Shown here: in pieces, positions 24,166 through 35,606 of the stretch
How the letters are laid out: each line of letters starts with the position of its first letter
How positions within the stretch are numbered: the first letter of the stretch is position 1
Assembly: GCA_950295325.1 (NCBI GenBank)
Contig: OX485803.1
Location: forward strand, 35,975,554 to 36,039,553
DNA from: Polytrichum commune
Lineage: Eukaryota; Streptophyta; Polytrichopsida; Polytrichales; Polytrichaceae
Direction of reading: 5' to 3'
Length of the DNA: 64,000 bases
The notes under the pieces: model-generated
What the model saw: the letters and a program-made list of their open reading frames with translations, nothing else
Database searches by the model: none
Told to the model about the DNA's origin: nothing
Made by a program: the position numbers and the translations under genes

Positions 24166-26586
24166 GAAGTGTCGTTATTGTCATTATTCTTATGAAACTC
24201 AAACAACTTAATTGACCCATTGAGCTTGTATGTCATTGATTATGCCTCACATTTTATCACACGAGTCACACAATTTTTTTGTGGGGCCATCTAGTGGTGA
24301 GAGATATGTAACTTAGGTAACAAATGTTGAATCTATAGTCTTTGCCGGTACAATAAGGTATTATTCCTTCGCTCTTTGAAATGCAAAAAGCCTAGCCAAA
24401 ATTGGTGAAAATTTTCATACATTGTGATGTATGAAATAAAAATATGCTATAATGTTGATATTAAAGGAAATATGTGTGGGAACAAATTACAGCTTTGGCA
24501 TGCGATATAAAACTTAAAGTAAAAGGTAGAAAAAGTCTAGTAAAAACATGACCCTTGTAGGGTGTTGTAAGGGTTTAAAGGATGATCCCTTAAACCCTCA
24601 CATTAACAAATGACTCTATTGTGGCAAAATTTTCTACCATTTGGGTTATGATCCCTTCATAACAATCTTACTTGGCATAAATGGGATGAAGAAACACCCA
24701 TTTCCTACAACTATTTGAAATACTTGAATGTATTTTTCCTAATTCTAGTATGATCATTCCCCACGCAATTTGACCTCATTTGAAATACACATGCCGGTAT
24801 GTATCAAAGGACACGAGTCTAGCTTACTAGATAGGTATTGGTGATTGGACTTGAGAAGCTTAACCCTTAAAGGACAATGCTGCCCCACGGGCTTGGTATT
24901 ATTTTGGGAGAATCTTGTTCAAAACTTCTACTCCATTGCACCAAATGGGGTTTTTAGAATGCCAAATCGAGCACCTTAGCAAGATCTATACTTCTTTAGA
25001 ATAGAGCCTATGTAAATTAATTGGTTAATCATGCTTAAAATATATTTTGGGTGTGGTATCGGGAAAACATATGTCCTTTAAGGGTTAAGAGCCTACTTCC
25101 CGCTTAAGTCACACGAGTCTATGTCATTTCAAACCATGAACTTAACCATAAATGGTGGTGATTATGATGGCCAAAGTATGTGAAGATTGGCTACTTAGAA
25201 TCGGTTTTACAACTTCATGATCGTCCATAGAATGTTTGTATCGTAAGTGGGAGGCGTTCATATAGGGTACGAAATATTGGCCAACTCACCAAACTTAAGT
25301 CATGCCGACGCCCAAGAGTCATTTCCAAGTGACCCACACTAGTGAGCTTTCTAGATGCTTATAATATCATCAAAACGTTCGTGCTATAAGTCGAAAGAAC
25401 TCGTGATTGGTAGGTACACACACCACGATAGGTTACAATCATTCAATAGCTCAACATGCAACATTTAAGGTAGTAAGAAAAAACATTATATTACCACCAA
25501 CAACAACAACAACAAAAAGTATTCGATCACATCTTCACATGGAACTTTGACACGCGTAATTGTAGTCTTTAAAGTTCATGTTAGTTGGGCACACGTGTCA
25601 ACATCTTATTTACACAATATGTAGTTGATCTTTAATTGCATGAATTTCAATTGTGTATGTGTAGAACTATAGGTTGGATACATGTTGATTAATAAGGTTT
25701 CAATGTTTATTATAGTTGGTCCATGGCTACATATTGGGATGAAAATGTAGAGAACTTGATGACCCCTCAATCATACATACTAAAATTGGGGTGGTAATAT
25801 TATACATATCTTAAAGGTTGTGTCAACTGAAGACGTCCATGACATATCTACCGTGTTCTCTAATTGACTTTTGATTTGGAGTTCATTTCTCTCATGTTGC
25901 ATATAGTTTGGACCCGATATGGGCATCGTAAGATTGAGAGATACACATTACATATATCCAAACATCATTCGATTCTGCTCTCAAATGGTTATTGTAGCTC
26001 TCTAGCAACTTGGGCAGAAAATAATTCATTTGAAAGGCGTCCAGATTTTTGGGAACTTAATTTCGTTGAGTGTCACAACAAGAATCAAAAGACAAAGAAT
26101 GCCTTAAATCACAATAATGCAAGTGACATTCACTGGAATCAACAAAGTAGCATCAAATCACTTGAATCAACAAGTGACATACAAGTAAAATACAAACTTT
26201 AGGGCAAGGAATGTTGGTTAAAGGATGTGTTTAGGTTAATCGTAGCCACTATAGATGAAATTAGGAAAAACATTCATGAATCGTAAAATTGACTTGGATG
26301 AATGTCTTACTTATTTGAAATTACTTTTTGAATATGCCCAATTTTAGAATATTGTTTTTTGGGTTGCTTAACTTACTTTTGTGCTTTAATTAATTACGAG
26401 TTAGAAATGTGTCCATGCTGCTAGAGAGCTATAGTATTCCATCATATGTATTGGGTACATTTTGTCCAAGTATTTGAAACTTAGGCTTTGGTCCACACAT
26501 GTAAAAATCCACGCATAAGAAAACGGTGCACCCAACAAATCCTTCCTAAAAGTGGGCCACGTTGGTTGGTTGATGCAATTAAGTAC
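24166..26586. other. AT-rich intergenic DNA
   Basis: No gene recognised. A short ACA repeat occurs at about 25498-25516. Short open frames (for example 25864-26202, which begins with TTG) match nothing I know. Confidence 0.45.
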
Positions 26587-26948
26587 GCCCTAACCTCTGT
26601 AATACCTCCCTCCTTAATGTCCGTCCTCCTCCTAATATCCCGAAACCTTAAGGAACAAACGTCCTCAGTTTTAAGTCTCACTCCTTGTTGTCACGTTTCT
26701 CTCCCATATAACATAGGTTTTCATATTAAGGTAATCCACCAACGAATTCAAACCCCACGCTTACACACATCACGTTCTTGTCATTGTCATTATTGTAATG
26801 TTGGGTTTTGTGTTCTTCCATACTGTCACATGCTAGACTACTTCTCTTTTATCACGCGCCCATGTTAACACTACCTCCCTCCTTAATAGCACGTACACCG
26901 TGGTTGCCACAAAAGCATGATATTAAGGAGGTTAGAGGGCATGTCGCC
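26587..26948 (+). mobile_element. MITE family B, copy 1
   Basis: Ends are near-complements: CTCTGTAATACCTCCCTCCTTAA on the left and GATATTAAGGAGGTTAGAGG on the right. Internal words shared with the copies at 27.9, 32.2, 38.2 and 53.5 kb include CTCCTTGTTGTCACG, GAATTCAAACC, ATCACGTT, CATGTTAACACTAC and GGTTGCCACAAAAGCATG. It is about 360 bases with no coding capacity, as expected for a non-autonomous inverted-repeat element. The transposase that mobilised it is unknown. Confidence 0.7.
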
Positions 26949-27169
26949 CAACGTATTAAAATCGTGACTTTTCACCACCTCAAATATATTTGGTTTTTTT
27001 TTTTCCTCTTCTTTCAATTTTAATATCCAAACCCTAATGCTTATCTTGACAACAAAGCAACCTAGTAGGTACCTCCAAGAAGCAAAAGAGCCCCAAATCA
27101 TTGACCGTGCAACAAACGAAACTTGTACATAGACGGAATATCATCCGGCAACGTGCACTTTCATCCATC

Positions 27170-27320
27170 CTGCAGTCCCCTAATATCGCGGCCCGGGCGA
27201 AGTACGCCCGGGCTCCCTTGGGGAAGGGGTGACCGGATACCGCCGGTTCCCCCACGGCGAGCTTCCCAACGGTACGTTGCTTTTTATCTCCCTTTTTCAA
27301 GCGGTCACGGTGGGGCCCAC
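27170..27320 (+). other. GC-rich islet with a perfect 9-bp palindrome
   Basis: Within AT-rich DNA this stretch is strongly GC-rich. Bases 27191-27199 (GCCCGGGCG) are the exact reverse complement of 27205-27213, separated by AAGTA. The surroundings carry further short G/C runs (CCTTGGGGAAGGGG). There is no gene. Comparable GC-rich phrases with GGCCAAGGG and CTTTACC words occur near 37.44-37.70 kb, so it may be a fragment of a dispersed repeat. Confidence 0.6.
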
Positions 27321-27812
27321 TCCCTTGGCCCTATGCCAAAGACCCCCCCCCTATGCTTGGGGAGCCTACATTAGGAAGGGATGGATTTTTTTTTAATGTT
27401 TTTTGGACCAACCGTTGCTTGACCCAAATCACCGCGTTTCGGTAGCCTAACCCGGGCAGGCTTACGTTTCCTCGTTAATATCGTAATGCCCGTTTTATTC
27501 TCATCTACAAGTAGGGTTTGATTTCATAACACCTACCAAGGGGATAATAGTATTAGAAAAAACAACTTGGCTCCTTACATGTTGCTTGTTGATTCATATC
27601 ATTTCAGCCCACTGCACTCATTCGGGGATCTCCAAACTCATTTAGAATGTAATTTAGTTGAACAATCATGTCTGATAGTAATAATCATTGTTTTCACCCT
27701 TCCCCTCCCAATTTGCCATGATGTACTCCTTTCCCTCAATAGGTGTTATAAAACACTCACCCTTGTAGTTACTACAGTATATTGCAAACCCAATAACGAC
27801 AGGCTTCTGGCC

Positions 27813-27814
<2 letters not shown>

Positions 27815-27842
<28 letters not shown>
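27815..27842. repeat. (TA)n microsatellite
   Basis: About 28 bases of alternating T and A in non-coding DNA. Confidence 0.95.
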
Positions 27843-27843
<1 letters not shown>

Positions 27844-27892
27844 AGCCTACGTACTCATTATTATAGAGAATCGTGAGAATACACTCTAAACT

Positions 27893-28255
27893 TAGTAATA
27901 CAACCCCCCCCCCCTAGATCTTACTCCTTCTTCTCTTATATCCTAGAACCCTAGAGAACGGATGTTCTCAATTTAAATCTCGCTCCTTGTTATCACACTT
28001 CCCTCTCATATATCATTGGGTTTGACTTTAAAATTAACCAATGAAGAATTCAAACCACATACTCGCACGCATCACATTGTCATCATTATAATTATTGTCA
28101 TTATGGCAATGTTGACTTTGTGTTATTCAATAATATCACAAGCTACACTAATTCTTTTTTAAAGACGCATCCATGTTAACACTACATAACTCCTCAATAT
28201 CATGTGCACTTTGGTTGCTTGCCACAAGCATGATACAACGTAGTTTAGGGTGTAC
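27893..28255 (+). mobile_element. MITE family B, copy 2
   Basis: Same internal order as copy 1: an AACCCTAGAGAAC word, CTCGCTCCTTGTTATCAC, GAATTCAAACC, CATGTTAACACTACATAA, GTGCACTTTGGTTG and CACAAGCATGATAC, ending GTTTAGGGTGTAC. The left end is degraded into a run of Cs (about 27904-27914). It is about 360 bases and non-coding. Confidence 0.7.
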
Positions 28256-28619
28256 AATGAAGTGAATTTCCAACCATGTATTCTCATAATACACCCTTGT
28301 TATTTAGGTCAACTTGGAATAACTAAAATTTTGAGGTCATTTGACACATGTCGTCACCACAACAACTTTACCCTTAGGCTAAATGGTATGTGGTTGTGTT
28401 GGGTCTCTCTACTTGTCGCAACATCGGCATGGTCTTTGTGGAATCCCAAGTCGTAAACCTTTTTGGTATTCAAAGTGTTGAACCAATTGGCATCGTACAT
28501 GTGTATTCATATTGACATTATGATGTGGTTTTAAAAGTAAGAACAAGAAAAGTGTGAACACATGTCCTTTTCACAATCATCGATAACTTATGATGCATAC
28601 ACAATGGTTGGATGTACAC

Positions 28620-29370
28620 TAAAAAGGATATTTAGTGTTTGGTACACTAAATATGAACACATGCACTAAATGTCAATAACCCTATGATAGTAAGTAACGT
28701 TAAGTGTAATTCAAACACTAAATATCAACTATGGTAATATGTGGAAGTCATATGTTTGAATTTAGTGTTAATAAGGATATGAAATTCATACTTCACAAGA
28801 GGGGAGGTGGGCAGTAGGGAAGGTAGTGGTACATTTATGTCTAACACTAATTATCAAGGAATTATAGATTAATGTCGAGCAAGGGAGGGTGGTAACAACG
28901 TTGAGCATAATCAAACACTAACTGCCCTTTTTAGTGTAGTGATTTTTTATTTATTTATTTCAACTCCTCAAGAGAGGAGCACTACACAAAATGTTCTATT
29001 TAGTGTCATATGGTAATTTATGTCACTTGTGTTTACTTTTCCAGTAACACTTCTTATAAATAAAGATTACAAGTATTATCGTCCCAAGTTACTTTTAGTT
29101 TATCCAAATGCCAAGTATTGAAACAAAGTTCAGTATATTTTGCATCCTAACATTTATGTAATGAAATGTTGTCATGGATGATTGACATTTGGATGAAAAT
29201 ATCAGTTAGTAAGTGCCAATAATTACAACACTGTAAATCTATAGTGCCCAATACTATTTACAAGGAATGACAAATACTATCATGTTTACATTTAGTGTTG
29301 GTGACACTACGTGGGAGGTTTACAATTCGTATTCAGCACGATAATTGGAATTGGTGACACTAAATACAAT
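28620..29370 (+). repeat. Stretch dense in ATTTAGTGT / ACACTAAAT words, with direct repeat of 7656-7900 at its end
   Basis: The words ATTTAGTGT and its complement occur many times, often as close inverted pairs (for example 28620-28670). The last part (29141-29370) repeats the sequence at 7656-7900 in the same orientation. Clusters of short motifs in both orientations near element ends are typical of subterminal regions of some DNA transposons; which superfamily is unresolved. No coding sequence is seen. Confidence 0.5.
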
Positions 29371-29374
29371 ATTT

Positions 29375-29525
29375 ATTGTAGTTGGTTAAAATGACCACAA
29401 AGATGTATCACGCGGACACATGACCCGTGAACTTTTGATTTTTCATAGCACACATGAAGAGGAGCAATATATCAGCTCAACCTCCTCTTTCTTTACATTT
29501 CAACTTACAGCTAGAACTATTCAAA
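29375..29525 (+). repeat. Dispersed direct repeat (partner at 38840-38995)
   Basis: Shares ACCACAAAG, GGACACATGACC-like, ACACATGAAGAGGAGCAA and TTCAACTTACA words in order with 38840-38995 on the same strand. Both are non-coding. In both places the repeat follows MITE- or transposon-like sequence. Confidence 0.55.
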
Positions 29526-29809
29526 ATTTGAAATGTCATTTGACAATGCAACTTTCTGGTGGTTTTAACCAGCGTGTGGTCAATTTAACGAAGAAGTAAT
29601 TAGGGGCTAGCACCAAGCCAACCATGTTTATGCTTTGATTGAAATCAATCCCAAATTAACTTATGGTTGTGTGTGTTCTTCTTTTCAATGGAAATAACAA
29701 GTTTTGTGTGTATGGTTACCGTTGAATGTTTATTATGATTGACTAAATTGTTCTAGTTGTGCTTCAATTGAAATGTTTTGCTTTGTCATCTTTGGTGAAA
29801 AGAGTAAGG

Positions 29810-30209
29810 TAAGGGTGGCAATTTCCGTGCGGGTCCTAAAGTCGACCCCTATGTCGGAGGCACCTATCTAGGTGCTTATACCTGGGTTTACAAAAGCACC
29901 TATCAAGGTGCTTTTACCGTTCACAACGCTGCCAACATTTCATTGGCTGCCAGCGGTTGGTTTAATGCTGCAAGCGGTCGGTTTTAGAAATCCACTATGT
30001 GGATATACCACGTACCCTATGTACGAGTGTTGGTCACTCTACAAGGTTTCCTTTAAAATTTTGTAGGAAATCATAAACATGCTGGAGATTTTTGATTTTT
30101 TCATAGTTGCTCTTGCACCAGCATTGCGGAGCGCTCAAAATTTATAAAAAAATAATTTCAGCATCCCAACTAGGCACATCTGAAATTTGGACGGAAATTG
30201 CCACCCCTA
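29810..30209. mobile_element. MITE of 400 bp with 19-bp terminal inverted repeats
   Basis: The left end TAAGGGTGGCAATTTCCGT (29810-29828) is answered at 30191-30209 by ACGGAAATTGCCACCCCTA, with one mismatch. Termini of the form TAGGGGTGGCAA are common among hAT-superfamily non-autonomous elements in plants. Inside are two AGGTGC-type phrases (29870-29915) and no open frame of note. No convincing target-site duplication is visible next to the ends. Confidence 0.75.
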
Positions 30210-32149
30210 CCTAGCATGTAAGAGGTGTATGGTGTTGAAGGTACTAGGGGTTTCGACATTGATGGAGGTTGCGGGAATCAAGTGCAATGTGACCCAACCT
30301 AATTGAGAACTTCATTGGAGTGGAAATCCTTGCATCAAGTGATTATGCAATTACATATGGAGTGGAATTGTTCAGAGCCACTAAATCTCATGGGAGCTAA
30401 TGTGGGTCATGGACAATAGTCACATCATGAACTTTATGATCCCTACTTGTTCAGAATGCTAGAGAATGGCACATTACATGGGCATGATAATAACTAATGT
30501 AAATGTCTTAGCCTTATTGTGTGATATTCTAACATGTGTTTTTGAACACATCAGGAATGCAAAGCTACATCATGCATGTTTGGCATATGATTAACCTTGT
30601 GTGAGACGGGGAGTTAATGAATCTTCACACATATATTCTTAAATTTTGCACGTCAATGCACGTTATTGTTGGACAATGTAGGTAAATTTCTTTTAGGTTT
30701 TAATAATCAAATTAGGGATATATTAAAGAAATGGCTAAAAAAAATGAAGTGGGTGATTACACAAAGTGCTAGAACAACTTATTCATGCAGAAACTATGAT
30801 TACTAGGGTTATTCATGTATCATTCACATAATTAGACCATGATGAAATACCTAGTTAACGCATGTGTATACTAAACATAAGGCTAAATGAACTCCACATA
30901 TTTAAATAAAATATGTTTAACAAAATGTTGGTTAGATCAAATGATACACCTTAATTTAATGATACGTTAATTAAGATATTGAATGTGGGCGATAGTCGTT
31001 GTTAGTTGAAAATTAATGCCACACAAGTTGCTTTTCAACTACTTCAAGGTTGACCAACCGACCATTCCTTTGGACGACATGCATGTACTTATCTTTTTGG
31101 ACCCATACTAAATACCATAATCAACGGTGTTATGGTGTTGCAAAGGAAACAAGGGTGGGTTGTTTCGACTTTGTCTTCATGGACTAGGGTTCAACCCTAT
31201 CATGATGTGAATTGAATGTGTCAAAATTACCAATCTAGTCTATGGACTCAAGTAACGCAAATCTAGGACCCCCAAGGAATCACTAATTTACAATAGCCAT
31301 TATGAATGAGAGGTCCTTAAAGGTCACGGAGTTGTGTCTAAAAATTTGAAACTTTCATTAAAGTAGTCATACGGGTGGTGTTGATGATAGAACACCTCCC
31401 ACAATCACTCTAAAATTAGTCTCTCAATAATTGGTTATAGTGTTATTTTGAAGCAAAGTTGCATACTTTTCCGAGAGAGAGAGAGAGAGAGCTCCTACCC
31501 ACCCTCAAAAATAGAGTGACTGGGAATTATAGAGGATTGTCTCCTGGCCAAGACTAGAAGCCCACCTTTTTGAGTTGGCCCCCAACACTATAACCAAGGT
31601 AGAGAAGGTCATGTTAAAACACGGCCCTTGTAGGTTTGTGGAATAGATCTCAAGTGGATCACTTTAGACTAATTCATGATCTATGTTGGTAATTGTAGGA
31701 TCACTTATCACAAGAATGTACAAGTTACGATAGAATTGCTTGCACTTTCACCTAGGGTAACGGTGTTAGAGACCCAGTTCAAAGAGGTGGACATCTAACC
31801 TTGGCCATTGTCTCTCTCTTTCTCTATAATCAGCGTGCAATGAAGATTTATGATGAACATGAACTTTATGGATGGGATGAGCATGCAACACCATTCTAAA
31901 AAACTTTGGAAAACCGAGTATTAGGATAACTATATACGGTAAAGATAATGCTCTTAAGTTGAGGTTACCTTAATGTGGATATGACCGTTGTTTTCAAGCT
32001 GCGAGCATGAAAAAGGAAGAGGAGAAGCACATTAGCTTGAGTTGAAGTACAAACTTATTAAGATATATATGTACACTTTGCGATGTATGATCAGATTGCT
32101 TCACTTCAATTGGGGTGGTTGAGGCTAAGGGTTTAGGGTTTAGGCTACA
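30210..32149. other. AT-rich intergenic DNA
   Basis: Nothing recognised apart from a short GA run at about 31474-31490. No frame suggests a gene. Confidence 0.45.
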
Positions 32150-33075
32150 ATGAAGAAGTGCACCGGTCAATCACAAATTACAGCCCAAGACAAGGTTACA
32201 TTCTAAATTCTGTAGTATCACACATGTGGCAACCAAAGTGCACGTGATATTACGGAGTTATCTAGTGTTAACATGATTGTGTAATACTATAGAATTAGTG
32301 TAGCATGTGACATTATGGAATAATACAAAGGAGATGTGAGGACGATTTGAATTCATTATCATGTCACCTACGCTAGTGTGGTCCACTCCACTTGGCCTTC
32401 CCGGGCGATGTAGCGGACGCATGCACCAACATTCAACAAGTGGCATAAGAAGAAGAAGAGAAGAAGAAGATGACACTCCACATGTTGACACATGGCACAA
32501 TGTGAGGGTGTGGGTTGACTTCTTGGATGTTTTGCATTAATGACAAATTTCATGATATAAGGGAGAGAAATGTGACAATAAGGAATGAGATTCTAACTAT
32601 GAACATCCGTTCCCTAAGGTTTTGGGATATTAGAGAGTATGTGACATTATGGGGGTTGATATTATAGAGTTTAGGGTGTCTTTCAGGCAATGGTTGGTAT
32701 GGTAGACAAGACGAGGAGAGGAGGGGTGGAATAAGAAGAAGAGACATGAAAAACAATAAAAGAAGATAAAAAATAAAAACCTCGAGTTGGAGTTTATTAG
32801 GATTCAAGTTTATTGTCCAAGGGTTTGAGGTTGCCCAAGAAAATTGATCTCTAGGGAACTCCCCTAGCACAAAGTGTTGTCATGTTAGCATCTATGTCAT
32901 TTTTTTGTCCATGCTCAAACTTCTCCACTAGAGAAGTATTGGTTGTAGTGCAACTCCGCTCGGTGAAGAACCTAGTTTGTAGCCAATCATATTGCTCCAT
33001 TCCCCTAAATGTTTTGACCAATGCACCTCTTCAGTATAGTTCAAGGGCCACTTCAAGCACGAGCCAAGAGCCGTG
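32150..33075 (-). repeat. Dispersed repeat R1, copy 2, split by a MITE
   Basis: Reverse-strand counterpart of 8205-8615. The homologous parts are 32150-32210 and about 32685-33075. Between them lies a family B MITE (32212-32682) that is absent from copy 1. The opposite orientation of the two R1 copies makes them a 24-kb-spaced inverted pair. Confidence 0.65.
32212..32682 (-). mobile_element. MITE family B, copy 3, inserted in repeat R1
   Basis: Read on the minus strand it begins ACACCCTAAACTCTATAATATC and ends GATACTACAGA, with internal family words (CATGTTAACACTA, GTGCACTTTGGTTGCCAC). The uninterrupted R1 copy at 8205-8615 shows the empty site between CAACCGCTGCC and AACCTTGTC. It holds extra sequence in the middle, with an AGA/AGAAG-rich run at about 32450-32470. 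Confidence 0.7.
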
Positions 33076-34429
33076 GCCATGAAATTGTGAGAGCCCATAA
33101 GAAGTGTCCACATGAAGTCCCAAGACACTTCCAAAATCATGTAGTGTGGTCACGGGACCTCAAGTGTAGTTTGAAGCCATATGTGACCGGGCCCTCAACC
33201 AAATGATAGTTCAATGAAAATCTATTCATGCGGGGTCATCACACATGATGAAATAATTGGTGGCTCCCAATCTGATCTATTTCACACTAGTAGGGGACAA
33301 ATGGGCAGGCAGGGGTTTGGATTACCATAGGCCTAAATGCTCAGTTGCTATTGCAAGGATTGAAATTGGGAACTAGATTCAAGAGTTTCCGAATTCAAGG
33401 CTCTCATGTTTGGGGTGGAATCTAGAACTAGATTCAAATGGGTAGTTATATGACTAGCTACTGAGATCAACGTATAATTATTTGGGGTGAGGAGGAATGT
33501 GGTGGGGTAGCAACAGGGGAGGGTCAATGGTTGCAAGCATACTTGTAAGGATGATTTCTTCACCGTGTAATTTGATCAAGCGATATTGGTATGTTATGGA
33601 TCAACCTTCGTGGGCACTTGTGATGATCATCATCTTCTTAATTGTAGAAAGTCATTTTGCTTTCGTTGAGTTATGATGTTAAGCCCCCAATGACATGAAA
33701 TGACGCACAAAAGTATTCTAGGATTATTGTAAACATGCATCGATGATGGTTATAGGGGTTAGGGATGTCTCAGTTCATTTAAGTAACTATGTTAAATGAT
33801 TTTGTAGTACCAGAGCTCAAGAGAATGTTGAACATGCAAATATAGAACTAATTACGAGGGGTTATTCAATGCAACCAAGTTTTTTTTAACCTGAAGCACT
33901 ATCTTGTAGATGAATTGGACAAAGGGATATTAACGTAGCCATGGTTGAAGTGGTTGGTGACACATTTCCGTTGGAGTGATGACCTTGTTAATCAATGCAA
34001 TGTGGAATTGCTAGAATTCGTGGTGATGTTATCTATTGTTTGTGAACACTGAGGTATGCATGAAGCTTGGGTTTTTTGTGGCAATGACCGGGACTTTATG
34101 ATTAATAAACCAACTCTAATGTTGCTACGGTAAGCCATACTTGTGATCTCAACTAGCACTGTTGTTTATGAGCATGGTTTTTCGAAGCATAATTGGGTTA
34201 AGAGCAAAAGAAGAACTAGACTCAACCTTGACACACTAGATGCTTTAATGAGGGTCAGTCTAAATGGGTTTGGAGTTGAATTCATGAATTGGAATGGCAT
34301 TTTTGAATCTTGGAGAACCACCACAAGAACCAACAAACGTGCGGCATTATCACAACAGAAATTGAAATCAAATGGTTGATTCTTAATTCTTCACATTATA
34401 TACCCTATAATTCATGCACAAGTCTAATA

Positions 34430-34479
<50 letters not shown>

Positions 34480-35559
34480 ATCTTGCTCTTGTTTAAAGCC
34501 ATATGTTCAGTCTAAACTTGTATTCCTTTACTTTATACCTTTCATGTACACATGGATGAAAAATATAGTTAATATATGGACTAAGTTTTCATAAGCATAG
34601 ATGAATGGTACAAGGAGACTAGGGTTAAGAATGTAGAACACATCCCTAACACGTGGTAAAATTAGGGTTGTACAGAACTTACCTTGGGTAAGATCTCCAA
34701 TATAAACCCGTAAACCCTAAAAGAGGCTCTTTTTTACCATTCGCACAAGGGCTTGGTGAGGTAACTTAGAGCACACTTACTGGGATACTAGATACGTGTG
34801 CCAAGTGAAGTAGAGGATACTAAGGCTATTCACCAAGGAGAGCATTCTACTTGTGGTGATACAATCATGGCTAAAGAACATGTTTGAACACCCATTTGAC
34901 ATTTTGTAATGAGTGTTACTATTAGAAATACTACTATGCATGTAATGTAAGTTTAATGTGTGTGACATGGATAACAACTGGGTCCTGCTGTTATTTACCT
35001 CGTGTACGTAACTAATCCTCAATTATTTGTTGGTTGGTTGCATGGGCACAGGTGAGGCAGGCCCTTCACACTCTCAATACTACGAAGTATTGTGAATATG
35101 ACATTTTATGCATTTCTTTTGGTTGATACTACTAGGCATATCTCCTGGTATGTTTTCCATATATATATTAGATAGGGTACATCCTTGCTGGAACAATGCA
35201 TGAAGATGGGTAATTAGATCTACAAAGGTATGATGGGGTCAGCCACAATTTGTTTTTGGATATTTAGGAACCATGTATGAAGCACTGAAACCCTAAGTAT
35301 GATACAAATACTTATGAAAGTACAGTATATCGTATTGTTACATGCTTGTATTGTTTACATACAATTAGACATGAGCATTTGCAATGAGCATTGAGCATAC
35401 TTAGCCTTAAAACGATATGATGAGAAGGTTAGACTTGAGGTAATGAGGGTTATGAAAAAGTTCCCACCCACCCACCCTTGCATTGCAATGAAGAAGACAT
35501 TGAAGGATTAGGCCTCTGAAAAGAGGAAGTTCAAGCTTTGCAAAAAGCATTGAAAAGTC

Positions 35560-35606
<47 letters not shown>

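Noticed and set aside
24150-24260. BED-type zinc finger (WKCRYCHYSYE reading) of a hAT transposase
   Set aside because: The segment is very short, followed by stops, and lies against the opposite-strand DUF6729-like remnant; the paired cysteines alone are weak evidence.
25864-26202. 112-codon plus-strand frame
   Set aside because: It begins with TTG, has no recognisable domain or splice context, and lies in repeat-rich DNA.
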